Assembly: GCF_023015905.1 (NCBI RefSeq)
Contig: NZ_JALKBD010000007.1
Coordinates: forward strand, 124,001 to 188,000
Reading direction: 5' to 3'
DNA length: 64,000 nucleotides
Origin: Arenibacter sp. F20364
GTDB taxonomy: Bacteria; Bacteroidota; Bacteroidia; Flavobacteriales; Flavobacteriaceae
This document shows, one piece after another, positions 25,605 to 33,877 of this stretch. The translations under genes were made by a program, and so were the position numbers. Every line of letters begins with the position of its first letter. Position 1 is the stretch's first letter. The notes under the pieces are model-generated. The model was not told the origin of the DNA, did not search any database, and saw nothing but the letters and a program-made list of their open reading frames with translations.

Positions 25605-26465
25605 TCAATACTGATGAAACGCATCGGAAACAAACTCCAAAACCACTGGCAGGGATTCCCGCCAATAGGTCCAACTATGTCGCCCTTCCCTTACCCTATA
25701 TTCATGGGGCACCTCTTTCTTTTTCATGGCAATATGTACCAGACTATTGCCTTCATAAAGAAAATCGTCATCTCCGCAGTCTATAAACCATCTAACGGAC
25801 TTCATGGCATCGACCGATGAGGACTCAATTAAGGAGAGGGCATTGTGTTTTTCATAATACGCACTTACTAGGCTATCCTCATAATTTTCGTTATTGCTTT
25901 TCAGCCTTTGCTTAAAATCTTCCAAACTTAAGGCCCCAACATAGGCACTTAAAGGGCAGGCCGAGGAAAATAATTCCGGATGGTGTAGGGCGTACATGAA
26001 CGTTCCACCACCACCCATGGAAAGGCCTGCTATTGCCCTATACCTTTTCTCTCCCTTAATGCGATATTTTTTTTCCACATAGGGCATTAATTCCTCAAAA
26101 AAGAAATCTTCATAACGCCAATCCCCTTTTATGGAATTAAAATAACCCCTAGTTCCGGTATTGGCATCTGGCATTATAATGATCATAGGTGTAGCTGTCC
26201 CCTCCTTTATAGCGTTATCCGTAAGACGCAGCACTTCCCCGAATTGTACCCAGCCGGTTTGATCATCGCCAGCACCATGCAGTAAATACAAAACAGGATA
26301 GCTCCTAATGGACGTTTCATAATCCGGAGGCAGATACACCGCAAATTCCCTTTCACTTTTAAGAATTTCACTCTTCATGCTTAGTGCGTCGAACACTTTT
26401 CCGGTCTGTCCCATAATCGGATTTCCGAAAAGGAGCGCCAATAACAATAAAATGTAGTTTTTCAT
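25605..26465 (-). CDS. Secreted esterase, PF00756 (esterase D/feruloyl-esterase-like)
   Basis: Start placed at 26465 (MKNYILLLLALLFG) because it opens directly into a signal peptide ending at GQT; a longer start at 26522 adds a non-hydrophobic leader. About 286 residues. Alpha/beta hydrolase with YLLHGAGDDQTGW, nucleophile GLSMGGGG, acid in IDCGDDDF and catalytic His in EGRHSWTYW. Related periplasmic proteins are acetyl-xylan or feruloyl esterases, or act on other carbohydrate esters. Its 3' gap of 52 bases to the aldo/keto reductase suggests co-transcription. Confidence 0.88.
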   Translation of the reverse strand: MKNYILLLLALLFGNPIMGQTGKVFDALSMKSEILKSEREFAVYLPPDYETSIRSYPVLYLLHGAGDDQTGWVQFGEVLRLTDNAIKEGTATPMIIIMPDANTGTRGYFNSIKGDWRYEDFFFEELMPYVEKKYRIKGEKRYRAIAGLSMGGGGTFMYALHHPELFSSACPLSAYVGALSLEDFKQRLKSNNENYEDSLVSAYYEKHNALSLIESSSVDAMKSVRWFIDCGDDDFLYEGNSLVHIAMKKKEVPHEYRVREGRHSWTYWRESLPVVLEFVSDAFHQY

Positions 26466-26523
26466 TTTATCAAGTTTATCTATAATATTTAATGAATTCA
26501 TAAAGAGCGATTGTATATACACT

Positions 26524-27711
26524 TTATTGAAGTCCAGGAATTTCCACCATTTCGTTTACGTCCTCATCATAGTCTACCCCTTCTACCATAAACCCGAACA
26601 GATTGAAAAAATCTTTTTCATAGCCCTTAAGATCCCCAATGTTTGGTAAGGTCTCCGTGGTGGCCTCCTTCCAAAGTGCTGCGACCCGGGCCTGAACATC
26701 ATCACGCATTTCCCAATCATCTATCCTTATTCTTCCTTTATCATCAGTAGGTGTTTTGTCCGCATACAATCTATCTTGGAACAAGCGCTGAATCTGTTCT
26801 ATACATCCTTCGTGTATACCTTCTGCCTTCATTACCTTGTACAAAAGGGAAATATATAATGGAATTACCGGTATAGCAGAACTCGCTTGGGTTACCAATG
26901 CCTTGTTTACGGAAACATAGGCTTTGCCATTTATCGGTTTTAAACTATCAGATATAGTAAAAGCAGTAGCCTCCAAATGATCCTTGGCACGGCCAATGGT
27001 TCCTTTTCTATACACCGCTTCCGTAAGTGAAGGGCCTATATAAGAGTAGGCTATTGTAGTAAACCCTTCTGATAGTAGTCCTTCCTTTTTTAAATCATCT
27101 ATCCACATTTTCCAGTCGTCACCTCCCATGACGGCCACTGTATTTTCTATGTCATCCCCTTGGGCTGGTTCTATGGATACTTCGGATACTACCCCACTGT
27201 GAAAGTCCACAGTTTTATTTTTAAATTTGCCCCCTATAGGCTTTAAGACCGATTTATATTTTACACCCGTATCTGGATGTGTCCGCACAGGGGAAGCCAA
27301 ACTATAGATAACCATATCTACTTGGCCTAGATCGGCTTTGATCAGATCCAAGGTTTGCTTTTTAACTTCATGGGAAAAAGCGTCCCCATTTATACTTTTT
27401 GCGTACAATCCGGTCTTATGCGCTTCTTTTTCAAAGGCGGCACTGTTGTACCAACCTGGTGAGGCAGGTCTGCCCTCTGAGGGTGGTTTTTCAAAAAATA
27501 CCCCAATGGTAGATGCCCCGGCACCAAAGGCACCAGTAATTCTGGAAGCCAAGCCAAAACCGGTGGAAGCTCCTATAACCAGCACTTTTTTTGCCCCATC
27601 TATGGCTCCCTTGGACTTAATATATTCAATTTGATCAATAACATTTTGTTCGCATCCCTTAGGATGGGAGGTAAGGCAAATAAATCCACGTGTTCTAGGC
27701 TCTATTATCAT
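26524..27711 (-). CDS. fabV: Enoyl-ACP reductase FabV (trans-2-enoyl-CoA reductase)
   Basis: 395 residues, typical FabV length. Near the N-terminus RGFICLTSHPKGCEQNV, then the nucleotide loop VIGASTGFGLASRI. The catalytic Y-x8-K motif is present as YRKGTIGRAK. FabV performs the last reduction of fatty-acid elongation, using NADH, and is naturally insensitive to triclosan. Its stop is close to the esterase start region, but function does not link the two. Confidence 0.95.
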   Translation of the reverse strand: MIIEPRTRGFICLTSHPKGCEQNVIDQIEYIKSKGAIDGAKKVLVIGASTGFGLASRITGAFGAGASTIGVFFEKPPSEGRPASPGWYNSAAFEKEAHKTGLYAKSINGDAFSHEVKKQTLDLIKADLGQVDMVIYSLASPVRTHPDTGVKYKSVLKPIGGKFKNKTVDFHSGVVSEVSIEPAQGDDIENTVAVMGGDDWKMWIDDLKKEGLLSEGFTTIAYSYIGPSLTEAVYRKGTIGRAKDHLEATAFTISDSLKPINGKAYVSVNKALVTQASSAIPVIPLYISLLYKVMKAEGIHEGCIEQIQRLFQDRLYADKTPTDDKGRIRIDDWEMRDDVQARVAALWKEATTETLPNIGDLKGYEKDFFNLFGFMVEGVDYDEDVNEMVEIPGLQ

Positions 27712-27873
27712 TTCTTAATTTATTTTTTGCACTCTCCCAACATGGGGTGTGTTATAGTGCATATTATTTATAATTTTCCCAATTATCGAAGATATATAAA
27801 AGATTCAAAAGACAAAGTTGTAGTGACTAAAATTGTATCTTATAATGCGGATTTAGATAAAAGTATCCTGATT

Positions 27874-29037
27874 CTAGGGTAATTGTTCCATTAAAAACCG
27901 TTTGACATTCTCGCCCATAATGGCTCTGATCTCCACTTCCGAAAATCCTTGGTCCATTAATTCCTGAACAATAAAAGGTAGTCCGGTTACATCTATGGGC
28001 GTGGTGGCCGCACCATCAAAATCGGACCCTAGGGCCACATGTTCAATGCCCACCAAATCACGGACATACTTCATAGCCTCCACAATGTCCTTGATTTCAC
28101 CTTTTATGGCCCCCTTAAAAAACCCAATACCTATAAGTCCGCCCGTGGCTGCAATTCTCTTTATATGCCGGTCCGATATGTTGCGGGGGCTGTCCTTAGT
28201 ACCTTTTACTCCCGTATGTGATACCAAAACTGGTTTGTTGGAAATGTCTAAAATATCATCTATCATTTTTGGGGAGACATGTGCCAAATCGATAATAATA
28301 CCCAATCTATTCATCTCGTGAATTACTTCCCCACCGAAATCGGTAAGCCCTTCTCCGGAAAGACCGTGTGCTGATCCTCCTATTTCGTTGTCAAAAAAAT
28401 GGGTAGGGGCCAACATTCTAACCCCTTCGTAATAGATTTTTTGCAAATTTTCCAATTTCCCTTCTAGGCAATGTGCTCCTTCAATTCCCAAAAAACCACC
28501 AATAACCTCGGGATCCGCTATTTTTAGATTTATCAAGTTTTTTAAATCTTGGCGCGATTTTACCAATATGAACTTACTGTCATTCTTCCCCTGATAGTTC
28601 TGCAAAGCTCTTGCCTGATACTCGGCCCGCTTGTACAAACTAAACCACTTATCCGGGAACCGGCCCTGCACGAAATTCAACATCGTAATTTTATCGAAGG
28701 CGTCTGCACTATTGCTCTTAAAATTCTGCCCTTTGGGAGATTTCGTAACTATGGTAAACGCCTGCAAACTCATTTTGGCCTGTCGCATACGTGGAAAATC
28801 CAAATGGGCATAATCCAAGCGTTTGGTCAAATCACGATCCCACAATAAGGCATCGCAATGTAAGTCTGCTATGAACTCAAGCGAACTGTACAATTCCTTC
28901 GCTTCGTCCCCTAACACCCTGGGATCATTATATTCAACAAGGTTCATCTGTTTGTCCAAAATGGGAGATACTAGAAGCGTTGCAATGAAATATAGAATGA
29001 GCACAACGGCCAAAGCGTATCTAAAAATTTTTTTCAT
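27874..29037 (-). CDS. Membrane dipeptidase (peptidase M19, renal dipeptidase family)
   Basis: 387 residues with an N-terminal membrane anchor or signal (RYALAVVLILYFIATLLV, about 5-22). Binuclear zinc site residues: DLHCD (His, Asp), GIEGAHCLEG (bridging Glu), IDLAHVSPK and VSHTGVKG (His) and GSDFDG (Asp). It hydrolyses dipeptides, including those with a D-amino acid, at the periplasmic face. Divergent from the small lipoprotein gene at 29424. Confidence 0.92.
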   Translation of the reverse strand: MKKIFRYALAVVLILYFIATLLVSPILDKQMNLVEYNDPRVLGDEAKELYSSLEFIADLHCDALLWDRDLTKRLDYAHLDFPRMRQAKMSLQAFTIVTKSPKGQNFKSNSADAFDKITMLNFVQGRFPDKWFSLYKRAEYQARALQNYQGKNDSKFILVKSRQDLKNLINLKIADPEVIGGFLGIEGAHCLEGKLENLQKIYYEGVRMLAPTHFFDNEIGGSAHGLSGEGLTDFGGEVIHEMNRLGIIIDLAHVSPKMIDDILDISNKPVLVSHTGVKGTKDSPRNISDRHIKRIAATGGLIGIGFFKGAIKGEIKDIVEAMKYVRDLVGIEHVALGSDFDGAATTPIDVTGLPFIVQELMDQGFSEVEIRAIMGENVKRFLMEQLP

Positions 29038-29423
29038 GCAATCCCCCCATTTTAATGAGCTAAAAATTAATCAAAATAAATTAAAACAACTATAACGCCT
29101 GTCGATTTATTATTTGCAAATATCCCTACTACCTTGCTTTTTGCAGTTTAGGGAAATCTAACAACGGAAATATCTTGGGGAAAGCCCGTGAGATATGACA
29201 GGAACAAAAAAATTGAATTCTCGCAGTTAGCATAATGCTTGGAATTCCTTGAAAAGCAACTTTCTAATACAGAAACCCCACCAAAATGGTCGGATTCGTT
29301 TGTCCAACGCATTTCATTGAGCCTGCAACTTTTGAAATGCGGATCTCACGAACAAAACAAAAATGAAAATAAAACGTTATAAGATTAAATTGAATTTGGA
29401 TACACCTACTAAACTCTGAACTC
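29038..29423. other. Intergenic region, no gene seen
   Basis: 386 bases between the divergent dipeptidase and small lipoprotein genes. Both edges are AT-rich as expected for promoters. The centre is of mixed composition, with no open frame or strong inverted repeat that I can support. Confidence 0.4.
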
Positions 29424-29573
29424 ATGAAAAAAGTAATCTATTTTGCCACAGTCATCTTTTGCGTCCTAACCCTAAGCAGTTGTACCAATGATGAAGACGA
29501 AGAAAAAATTGATGTCCTCACCCCGACAGACGGTTCTCAAACCGAACAAACCATTGTAGAGCCGTCCATTTAG
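29424..29573 (+). CDS. Tiny lipoprotein (49 aa)
   Basis: Starts at ATG 29424 and stops at TAG 29571-29573. A lipoprotein signal (MKKVIYFATVIFCVLTLSSC, Cys20) is followed by only 29 mature residues, acidic at first (NDEDEEK), then Thr/Gln-rich and disordered-looking. A good terminator follows at once, which supports a real monocistronic gene below the usual length cut-off. Function unknown. Confidence 0.65.
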   Translation: MKKVIYFATVIFCVLTLSSCTNDEDEEKIDVLTPTDGSQTEQTIVEPSI

Positions 29574-29579
29574 ATTAGG

Positions 29580-29630
29580 AAAAAAGATCTATTTGAAGCA
29601 CATCAGGCTTTAAATAGATCTTTTTTGTTT
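29580..29630 (+). terminator. Hairpin terminator after the tiny lipoprotein gene
   Basis: Perfect 15-bp arms AAAAAAGATCTATTT (29580-29594) and AAATAGATCTTTTTT (29612-29626), loop of 17 nt, ending in a T run. The A/T-run stem could also act on the minus strand. Confidence 0.85.
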
Positions 29631-29682
29631 CTAATCCGTTTCTTATAAAGACCTTTGGCAGCCCTGCTATAAGGTAACCTTC

Positions 29683-30753
29683 TTATGATTTAAACGTAAT
29701 GGTAAAAGTAGTCCCCTTATCGACCTCACTATCCACGGTAATTTTCCCCCCTAGGTTATTAATATGATTGTATACCAAATATAGGCCAACACCTTTACTG
29801 TCCCCGTTATGGTGGAATTTCTGATTTAACCCAAAGATTTTACCCCCAACTTTCTCCATATCAAAACCAAGTCCGTTGTCCGTATATACCAACTGTTGCA
29901 GACCATTTAAAACCCGCGAAGTAATGGAAATAACCGGTGGAACATCTGGCCTTGCATATTTTATGGAATTGGTCAACAAGTTCAGGAAAACGCTTTCCAT
30001 GTAATTTATATTGTGCTTTACGCCCCTAAGGGCCGAAAAATCGACCTTAAAGGTTACATTGGCATTACCCAGCAGGGAATTGATGGAGGACTTAACCTGT
30101 TGAAGAGTTGATTCAAAATCTACCTCTTCCAAGTCAATATTCGAGCTGTCCTTCTTACTTAGCAGGTCTACATATTTATTGAGGGAATTATTGAGTCCCT
30201 CAGTTGCTTTCTTCATATAATCCAAGGTTTCCAATATTTCGGCATCATCAATTTTGCTAAAATCCAAAAACTCAAATATGGACAACAAATTGTTTACCGG
30301 TGACCTTAGATCATGCGATGTGGTATAATTGAGCTGTTTTAATTCTTGATTCCTATTCACCAAGTTAATAAGATGTTCTATCCGTTCCTTTTCCAACTTT
30401 TTTTTGTGGGTAATATTTTTAGCAATGGCATAGATCAAATTTTGGTCCTCCAATGGAATTGAAGTCCAATGCAACCAAACCAAATCCCCGGATTTACAAA
30501 CATATCTGTTTTCATAATTGACCAAGGGTACATTATTTTTCAAATTTTCCCTATATCTGGCCGTTAGATCCATATCTTCGGGATAGATAAACTCTTTAAT
30601 TGGTCTAGAAAACAACTCTTCCTCCGTGTAGCCCAAAAGTTCGACGACAGCCGGATTCACTTTTTTAAAATACCCGTCATATCCTGCAATGCACAATAGG
30701 TCCATAGAAAGATTAAAAAACGGTTCAAGACTGGGATTTTCGGTATTCCGCAT
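29683..30753 (-). CDS. PAS-domain sensor histidine kinase, soluble
   Basis: 356 residues with no membrane segment. PAS/PAC at about 10-130 (LLCIAGYDGYFKKVNPAVVELLGYTEEEL, then ENRYVCKSGDLVWLHWTSIPL). The dimerisation/phosphoacceptor helix is at about 147-170 (TTSHDLRSPVNNLLS, His in SHD). The HATPase_c domain carries the N box (LLTNSIKYARP), G1 (DNGLGFD) and G2 (KGVGLYLV). No response regulator is adjacent, so it is an orphan kinase sensing an internal signal. Signal and partner are unknown. Confidence 0.9.
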   Translation of the reverse strand: MRNTENPSLEPFFNLSMDLLCIAGYDGYFKKVNPAVVELLGYTEEELFSRPIKEFIYPEDMDLTARYRENLKNNVPLVNYENRYVCKSGDLVWLHWTSIPLEDQNLIYAIAKNITHKKKLEKERIEHLINLVNRNQELKQLNYTTSHDLRSPVNNLLSIFEFLDFSKIDDAEILETLDYMKKATEGLNNSLNKYVDLLSKKDSSNIDLEEVDFESTLQQVKSSINSLLGNANVTFKVDFSALRGVKHNINYMESVFLNLLTNSIKYARPDVPPVISITSRVLNGLQQLVYTDNGLGFDMEKVGGKIFGLNQKFHHNGDSKGVGLYLVYNHINNLGGKITVDSEVDKGTTFTITFKS

Positions 30754-30844
30754 TTGGTTTTTTAGGATTGTGGCAATATACGTTTTTTAATTAATGGATA
30801 TATTAAACTATTTTGGTCGATTCCCAACCACTATTCTACACATG

Positions 30845-30950
30845 AAAGTAAACTACCTTGGGGCAAGCCCGCCTGGATGGGTACGGGCAGGCCCGCGTCA
30901 GAACACCAGGCTGCAGTAGGCAGGTTAAAATCTCGATTATCGAGTAAAAA
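30845..30950 (+). repeat. Dispersed intergenic repeat, copy 2
   Basis: Left end AAACTACCTTGGGGCAAG and right end GTAGGCAGGTTAAAATC plus the palindrome CTCGATTATCGAG match copy 1 at 10119-10256 in the same order. The interior is shorter and more diverged. A 69-codon frame across it is an accident of the repeat. Confidence 0.75.
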
Positions 30951-30992
30951 CATGGGAGCCTTCGTTTTCAAAATTGCCACAGGCAACTTAAT

Positions 30993-31030
30993 AAAACAAA
31001 AAAAAACCGCAGATCAAATGACCTGCGGTA
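30993..31030 (-). terminator. Terminator of folD
   Basis: On the minus strand an ACCGCAG/CTGCGGT stem is followed by a run of nine T, just downstream of the folD stop codon. Confidence 0.85.
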
Positions 31031-31038
31031 TTCTACCA

Positions 31039-31923
31039 TTATTTTTGGCTTCTATGCCTCTCTCTTGCCAACAAGGTATTTTTTAACAACATGGCAATAG
31101 TCATTGGCCCTACTCCTCCGGGAACCGGGGTAATATACGAAGCCTTCTTGCTCACGTTTTCAAAATCTACATCCCCGGTGATATAATAACCCTTTTCCTT
31201 GGTATCGTCCGGTACTCTTGTAATGCCCACATCGATAATTACTGCATCGTCCTTCACCATTTCAGCTTTTAAAAAGTTGGGTACTCCCAAAGCGGAAATA
31301 ACAATATCAGCCTGTGAAATTATCTGAGTAATATTTTTGGTATGGCTATGGGTCAAGGTAACCGTAGAGTTACCAGGCCAGCCCTTTCTTCCCATCAGGA
31401 TACTCATAGGCCTACCCACAATATGGCTACGACCAATAACCACAGTGTGCTTCCCCTTGGTTTCTACCTTATATCTTTCCAAAAGTTCCAAAATCCCAAA
31501 TGGGGTTGCAGGAATAAAAGTACTCATGTCCAAGGCCATTTTTCCAAAGTTGGTAGGATGAAATCCGTCCACATCCTTATCGGGATCCACCGCCAACAAA
31601 ACACGCTGTGTATTGATCTGCTCCGGTAAAGGCAATTGAACAATAAATCCGTCTATATCCTCATCTTCGTTAAGCTCTTCTATCTTGTTCAACAACTCCT
31701 GCTCCGAGGTGGTGCTTGGCAACTGTACCAAGGTAGACTCGAATCCTACTTTCTCACAGGACCTTACCTTACTACCAACATAGGTAAGGCTGGCACCGTC
31801 GTTCCCAACGATTACCGCTGCCAAATGCGGCACCTTTTCTCCACGCTCCCTCATTTTAGCCACCTCAGCGGCTATTTCCTCCTTAATTTGATTCGATACT
31901 TTTTTACCGTCCAGTATTTCCAT
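31039..31923 (-). CDS. folD: FolD bifunctional methylenetetrahydrofolate dehydrogenase/cyclohydrolase
   Basis: 294 residues, usual length. Catalytic Lys in YVGSKVRSCEKVGF; family signatures DGFIVQLPLP and PGGVGPMTIAML; cofactor loop VIGRSHIVGRPM. It interconverts methylene-, methenyl- and formyl-tetrahydrofolate in one-carbon metabolism. It lies downstream of ffh on the same strand, with the four-helix-bundle element inserted between them. Confidence 0.96.
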   Translation of the reverse strand: MEILDGKKVSNQIKEEIAAEVAKMRERGEKVPHLAAVIVGNDGASLTYVGSKVRSCEKVGFESTLVQLPSTTSEQELLNKIEELNEDEDIDGFIVQLPLPEQINTQRVLLAVDPDKDVDGFHPTNFGKMALDMSTFIPATPFGILELLERYKVETKGKHTVVIGRSHIVGRPMSILMGRKGWPGNSTVTLTHSHTKNITQIISQADIVISALGVPNFLKAEMVKDDAVIIDVGITRVPDDTKEKGYYITGDVDFENVSKKASYITPVPGGVGPMTIAMLLKNTLLARERHRSQK

Positions 31924-31942
31924 TTTTTAGTATTCAGTTCCC

Positions 31943-32373
31943 AGTTGCAGTTGGCAGTCCTTTAAACACCAAACTTGCCCAGGTTGTTAATCATGTATTG
32001 CAATAATCTTCCTATTTCCAAACTTCCCTAGATAAGGTTCCGTTTCTCATCCACTGATATATATTGACAAGATTCGGCAAATTCCAACCAAACCTGAGTT
32101 TCGGAATTTTCACTATCAGCATCTGTCAATTTGCTGATAAAATGCTTTTCATATCTCCTTTTTCTATAGGCCTCCGAAATATTGGCACAAACAGATCGGG
32201 AAGATCTTCTAATTTGGTCTGTCAAAGCATAGGTTTCTTCTTTAGGAAAGGATTTTGACACTTCAAAAATGTCCATTGCTATTTTAAATCCTTTCTGATA
32301 GGCCAACAATTTTTTGTATCCCATGTCCTATAGTTTGCGATCCAGCTTTTTAAATTAACTGCCAACTGCCACT
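31943..32373. mobile_element. Inverted-repeat unit carrying a four-helix-bundle gene
   Basis: Imperfect terminal inverted repeats of about 24 bp bound the gene. The left arm 31943-31966 reads AGTTGCAGTTGGCAGT then CCTTTAAA; the right arm (32349-32373, reverse strand) reads AGTGGCAGTTGGCAGT then TAATTTAAA. The shared core is CAGTTGGCAGT. The unit is about 431 bp with no transposase, so if mobile it would depend on another enzyme. It sits in the folD-ffh gap. Mobility is inferred from the structure and has not been shown. Confidence 0.5.
31962..32324 (-). pseudogene. Four-helix-bundle (S23/IVP-like) protein with in-frame stop
   Basis: The ATG at 32324 opens a typical S23/rRNA-intervening-sequence-type protein (YKKLLAYQKGFKIAMDIFEVSK, LTDQIRRSSRSVCANISEAY, TDADSENSETQVWLEFA). 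A TAG at 32028-32030 ends it after 98 residues. In the same frame, coding continues beyond the TAG for 21 more codons with the family's usual C-terminal helix (IGRLLQYMIN, then a KFGV end) to a TAA at 31962-31964. Full length of about 120 residues matches the family. So this is a nonsense mutation, or the 98-residue form still folds. Function of the family is unclear. Confidence 0.75.
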
Positions 32374-32402
32374 GAAAACTGTTAACCAAATCGACAACAG
32401 TA

Positions 32403-33740
32403 TTACTTCATCCCCTTCATGGCCCCCATCATCTGCATCATCTTTTTGCCACCGCCACCTTGCATCATTTTCATCATCTTGCTCATTTGATCAAACTGCT
32501 TCAACAATTGGTTTATTTCCTGTATGCTAGTACCACTTCCCTTGGCTATTCGCTTTTTGCGGCTGGCATTTAATTTGGCCGGGGTAGAACGTTCATCAGG
32601 GGTCATGGAGTGTATAATGGCTTCTATATGTTTAAAGGCATCATCGTCTATATCCAACCCTTTTAAAGCCTTGCCTGCTCCTGGAATCATCCCCATAAGA
32701 TCTTTAAGACTACCCATTTTTTTAATCTGCTGGATCTGGCTTAAAAAGTCATCGAAACCAAATTTGTTCTTGGCTATCTTCTTTTGGATTTTTCTGGCCT
32801 CTTCCTCATCAAACTGTTCTTGTGCCCTTTCCACCAAAGAAACCACATCTCCCATACCAAGAATCCGCTCGGCCATACGGGAAGGATAGAAGACATCTAT
32901 GGCATCCATCTTTTCCCCGGTTCCTATAAACTTGATGGGTTTGTTTACGACCGACTTAATAGAAATAGCGGCACCACCACGGGTATCCCCATCCAGTTTA
33001 GTCAGTATTACCCCATCAAAATTAAGTACATCGTTAAATGATTTTGCGGTATTAACAGCATCCTGACCAGTCATGGAATCGACTACAAACAGGGTTTCCT
33101 GAGGTTTAATGGCTTTATGGATATTGGCAATTTCATTCATCATTTGCTCATCCACTGCCAAACGACCTGCCGTATCTATGATAACTACATTATATCCGTT
33201 GGCCTTTGCATGTGCGATACCTGCCTGTGAAATGGCCACGGGATCCGTATTTCCACGGTCCGAAAACACCTCAACACCAATCTGCTCCCCAACAACATGA
33301 AGTTGGTCTATTGCCGCTGGCCTATACACATCACAAGCCACCAACAATGGATTTTTTGACTTTTTGGTTTTCAGGTAATTGGCCAATTTCCCTGAAAAGG
33401 TTGTTTTACCAGAACCCTGCAAACCGGACATTAGGATAATGGAAGGTGCACCGGACAAATTGATGCCCTCGGCATCACCACCCATAAGTTCCGTCAGTTC
33501 GTCCTTTACCAATTTCACCATTAATTGGCCCGGCTGAAGGGAGGTCAATACATCTTGTCCCAATGCCTTTTCTTTGACCTTGTTGGTAAACTCCTTGGCT
33601 ATTTTAAAGTTGACATCCGCATCCAAAAGCGCTCTTCGCACTTCCTTTAAGGTTTCCGCAACATTGATCTCTGTAATTTGCCCATGCCCTTTTAGAACAT
33701 GTAACGCCTTATCCAACTTTTCACTTAAATTATCAAACAT
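32403..33740 (-). CDS. ffh: Signal recognition particle protein Ffh
   Basis: 445 residues. N domain, then the G domain with GLQGSGKTT (G1), the DVYRPAA element, DTAGR (G3) and TKLDGD (G4). The methionine-rich M domain at the C-terminus ends in MMQGGGGKKMMQMM. Ffh binds 4.5S RNA and signal sequences and targets ribosomes to the SecYEG translocon, whose secY lies at the right edge of the window. Housekeeping gene, upstream of folD. Confidence 0.97.
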   Translation of the reverse strand: MFDNLSEKLDKALHVLKGHGQITEINVAETLKEVRRALLDADVNFKIAKEFTNKVKEKALGQDVLTSLQPGQLMVKLVKDELTELMGGDAEGINLSGAPSIILMSGLQGSGKTTFSGKLANYLKTKKSKNPLLVACDVYRPAAIDQLHVVGEQIGVEVFSDRGNTDPVAISQAGIAHAKANGYNVVIIDTAGRLAVDEQMMNEIANIHKAIKPQETLFVVDSMTGQDAVNTAKSFNDVLNFDGVILTKLDGDTRGGAAISIKSVVNKPIKFIGTGEKMDAIDVFYPSRMAERILGMGDVVSLVERAQEQFDEEEARKIQKKIAKNKFGFDDFLSQIQQIKKMGSLKDLMGMIPGAGKALKGLDIDDDAFKHIEAIIHSMTPDERSTPAKLNASRKKRIAKGSGTSIQEINQLLKQFDQMSKMMKMMQGGGGKKMMQMMGAMKGMK

Positions 33741-33820
33741 AGTCTTACTTATTATCAGGAAAGCGCAAATTTAAGAATAACTGCCGTAAGTCCGAAGTTT
33801 GGGATGAAAAATATAAGCGT

Positions 33821-33856
33821 AAAAAAAGGGCAACTTCATAAAGAAGTCACCCTTTT
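33821..33856 (-). terminator. Terminator of the repeat lipoprotein gene
   Basis: On the minus strand an imperfect stem (AAAGGGTGACTTC with GAAGTTGCCCTTT) is followed by seven T, just after the stop codon of the lipoprotein gene. Confidence 0.8.
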
Positions 33857-33877
33857 CCAAAAATTGGGGCAAATTTG

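Noticed and set aside
27631-27882. 83-codon plus-strand frame overlapping the fabV start
   Set aside because: It is antisense to fabV at one end and covers the AT-rich promoter region; composition is not coding-like.
30877-31086. 69-codon plus-strand frame
   Set aside because: It runs through dispersed repeat copy 2 and the folD terminator, so it is not a gene.
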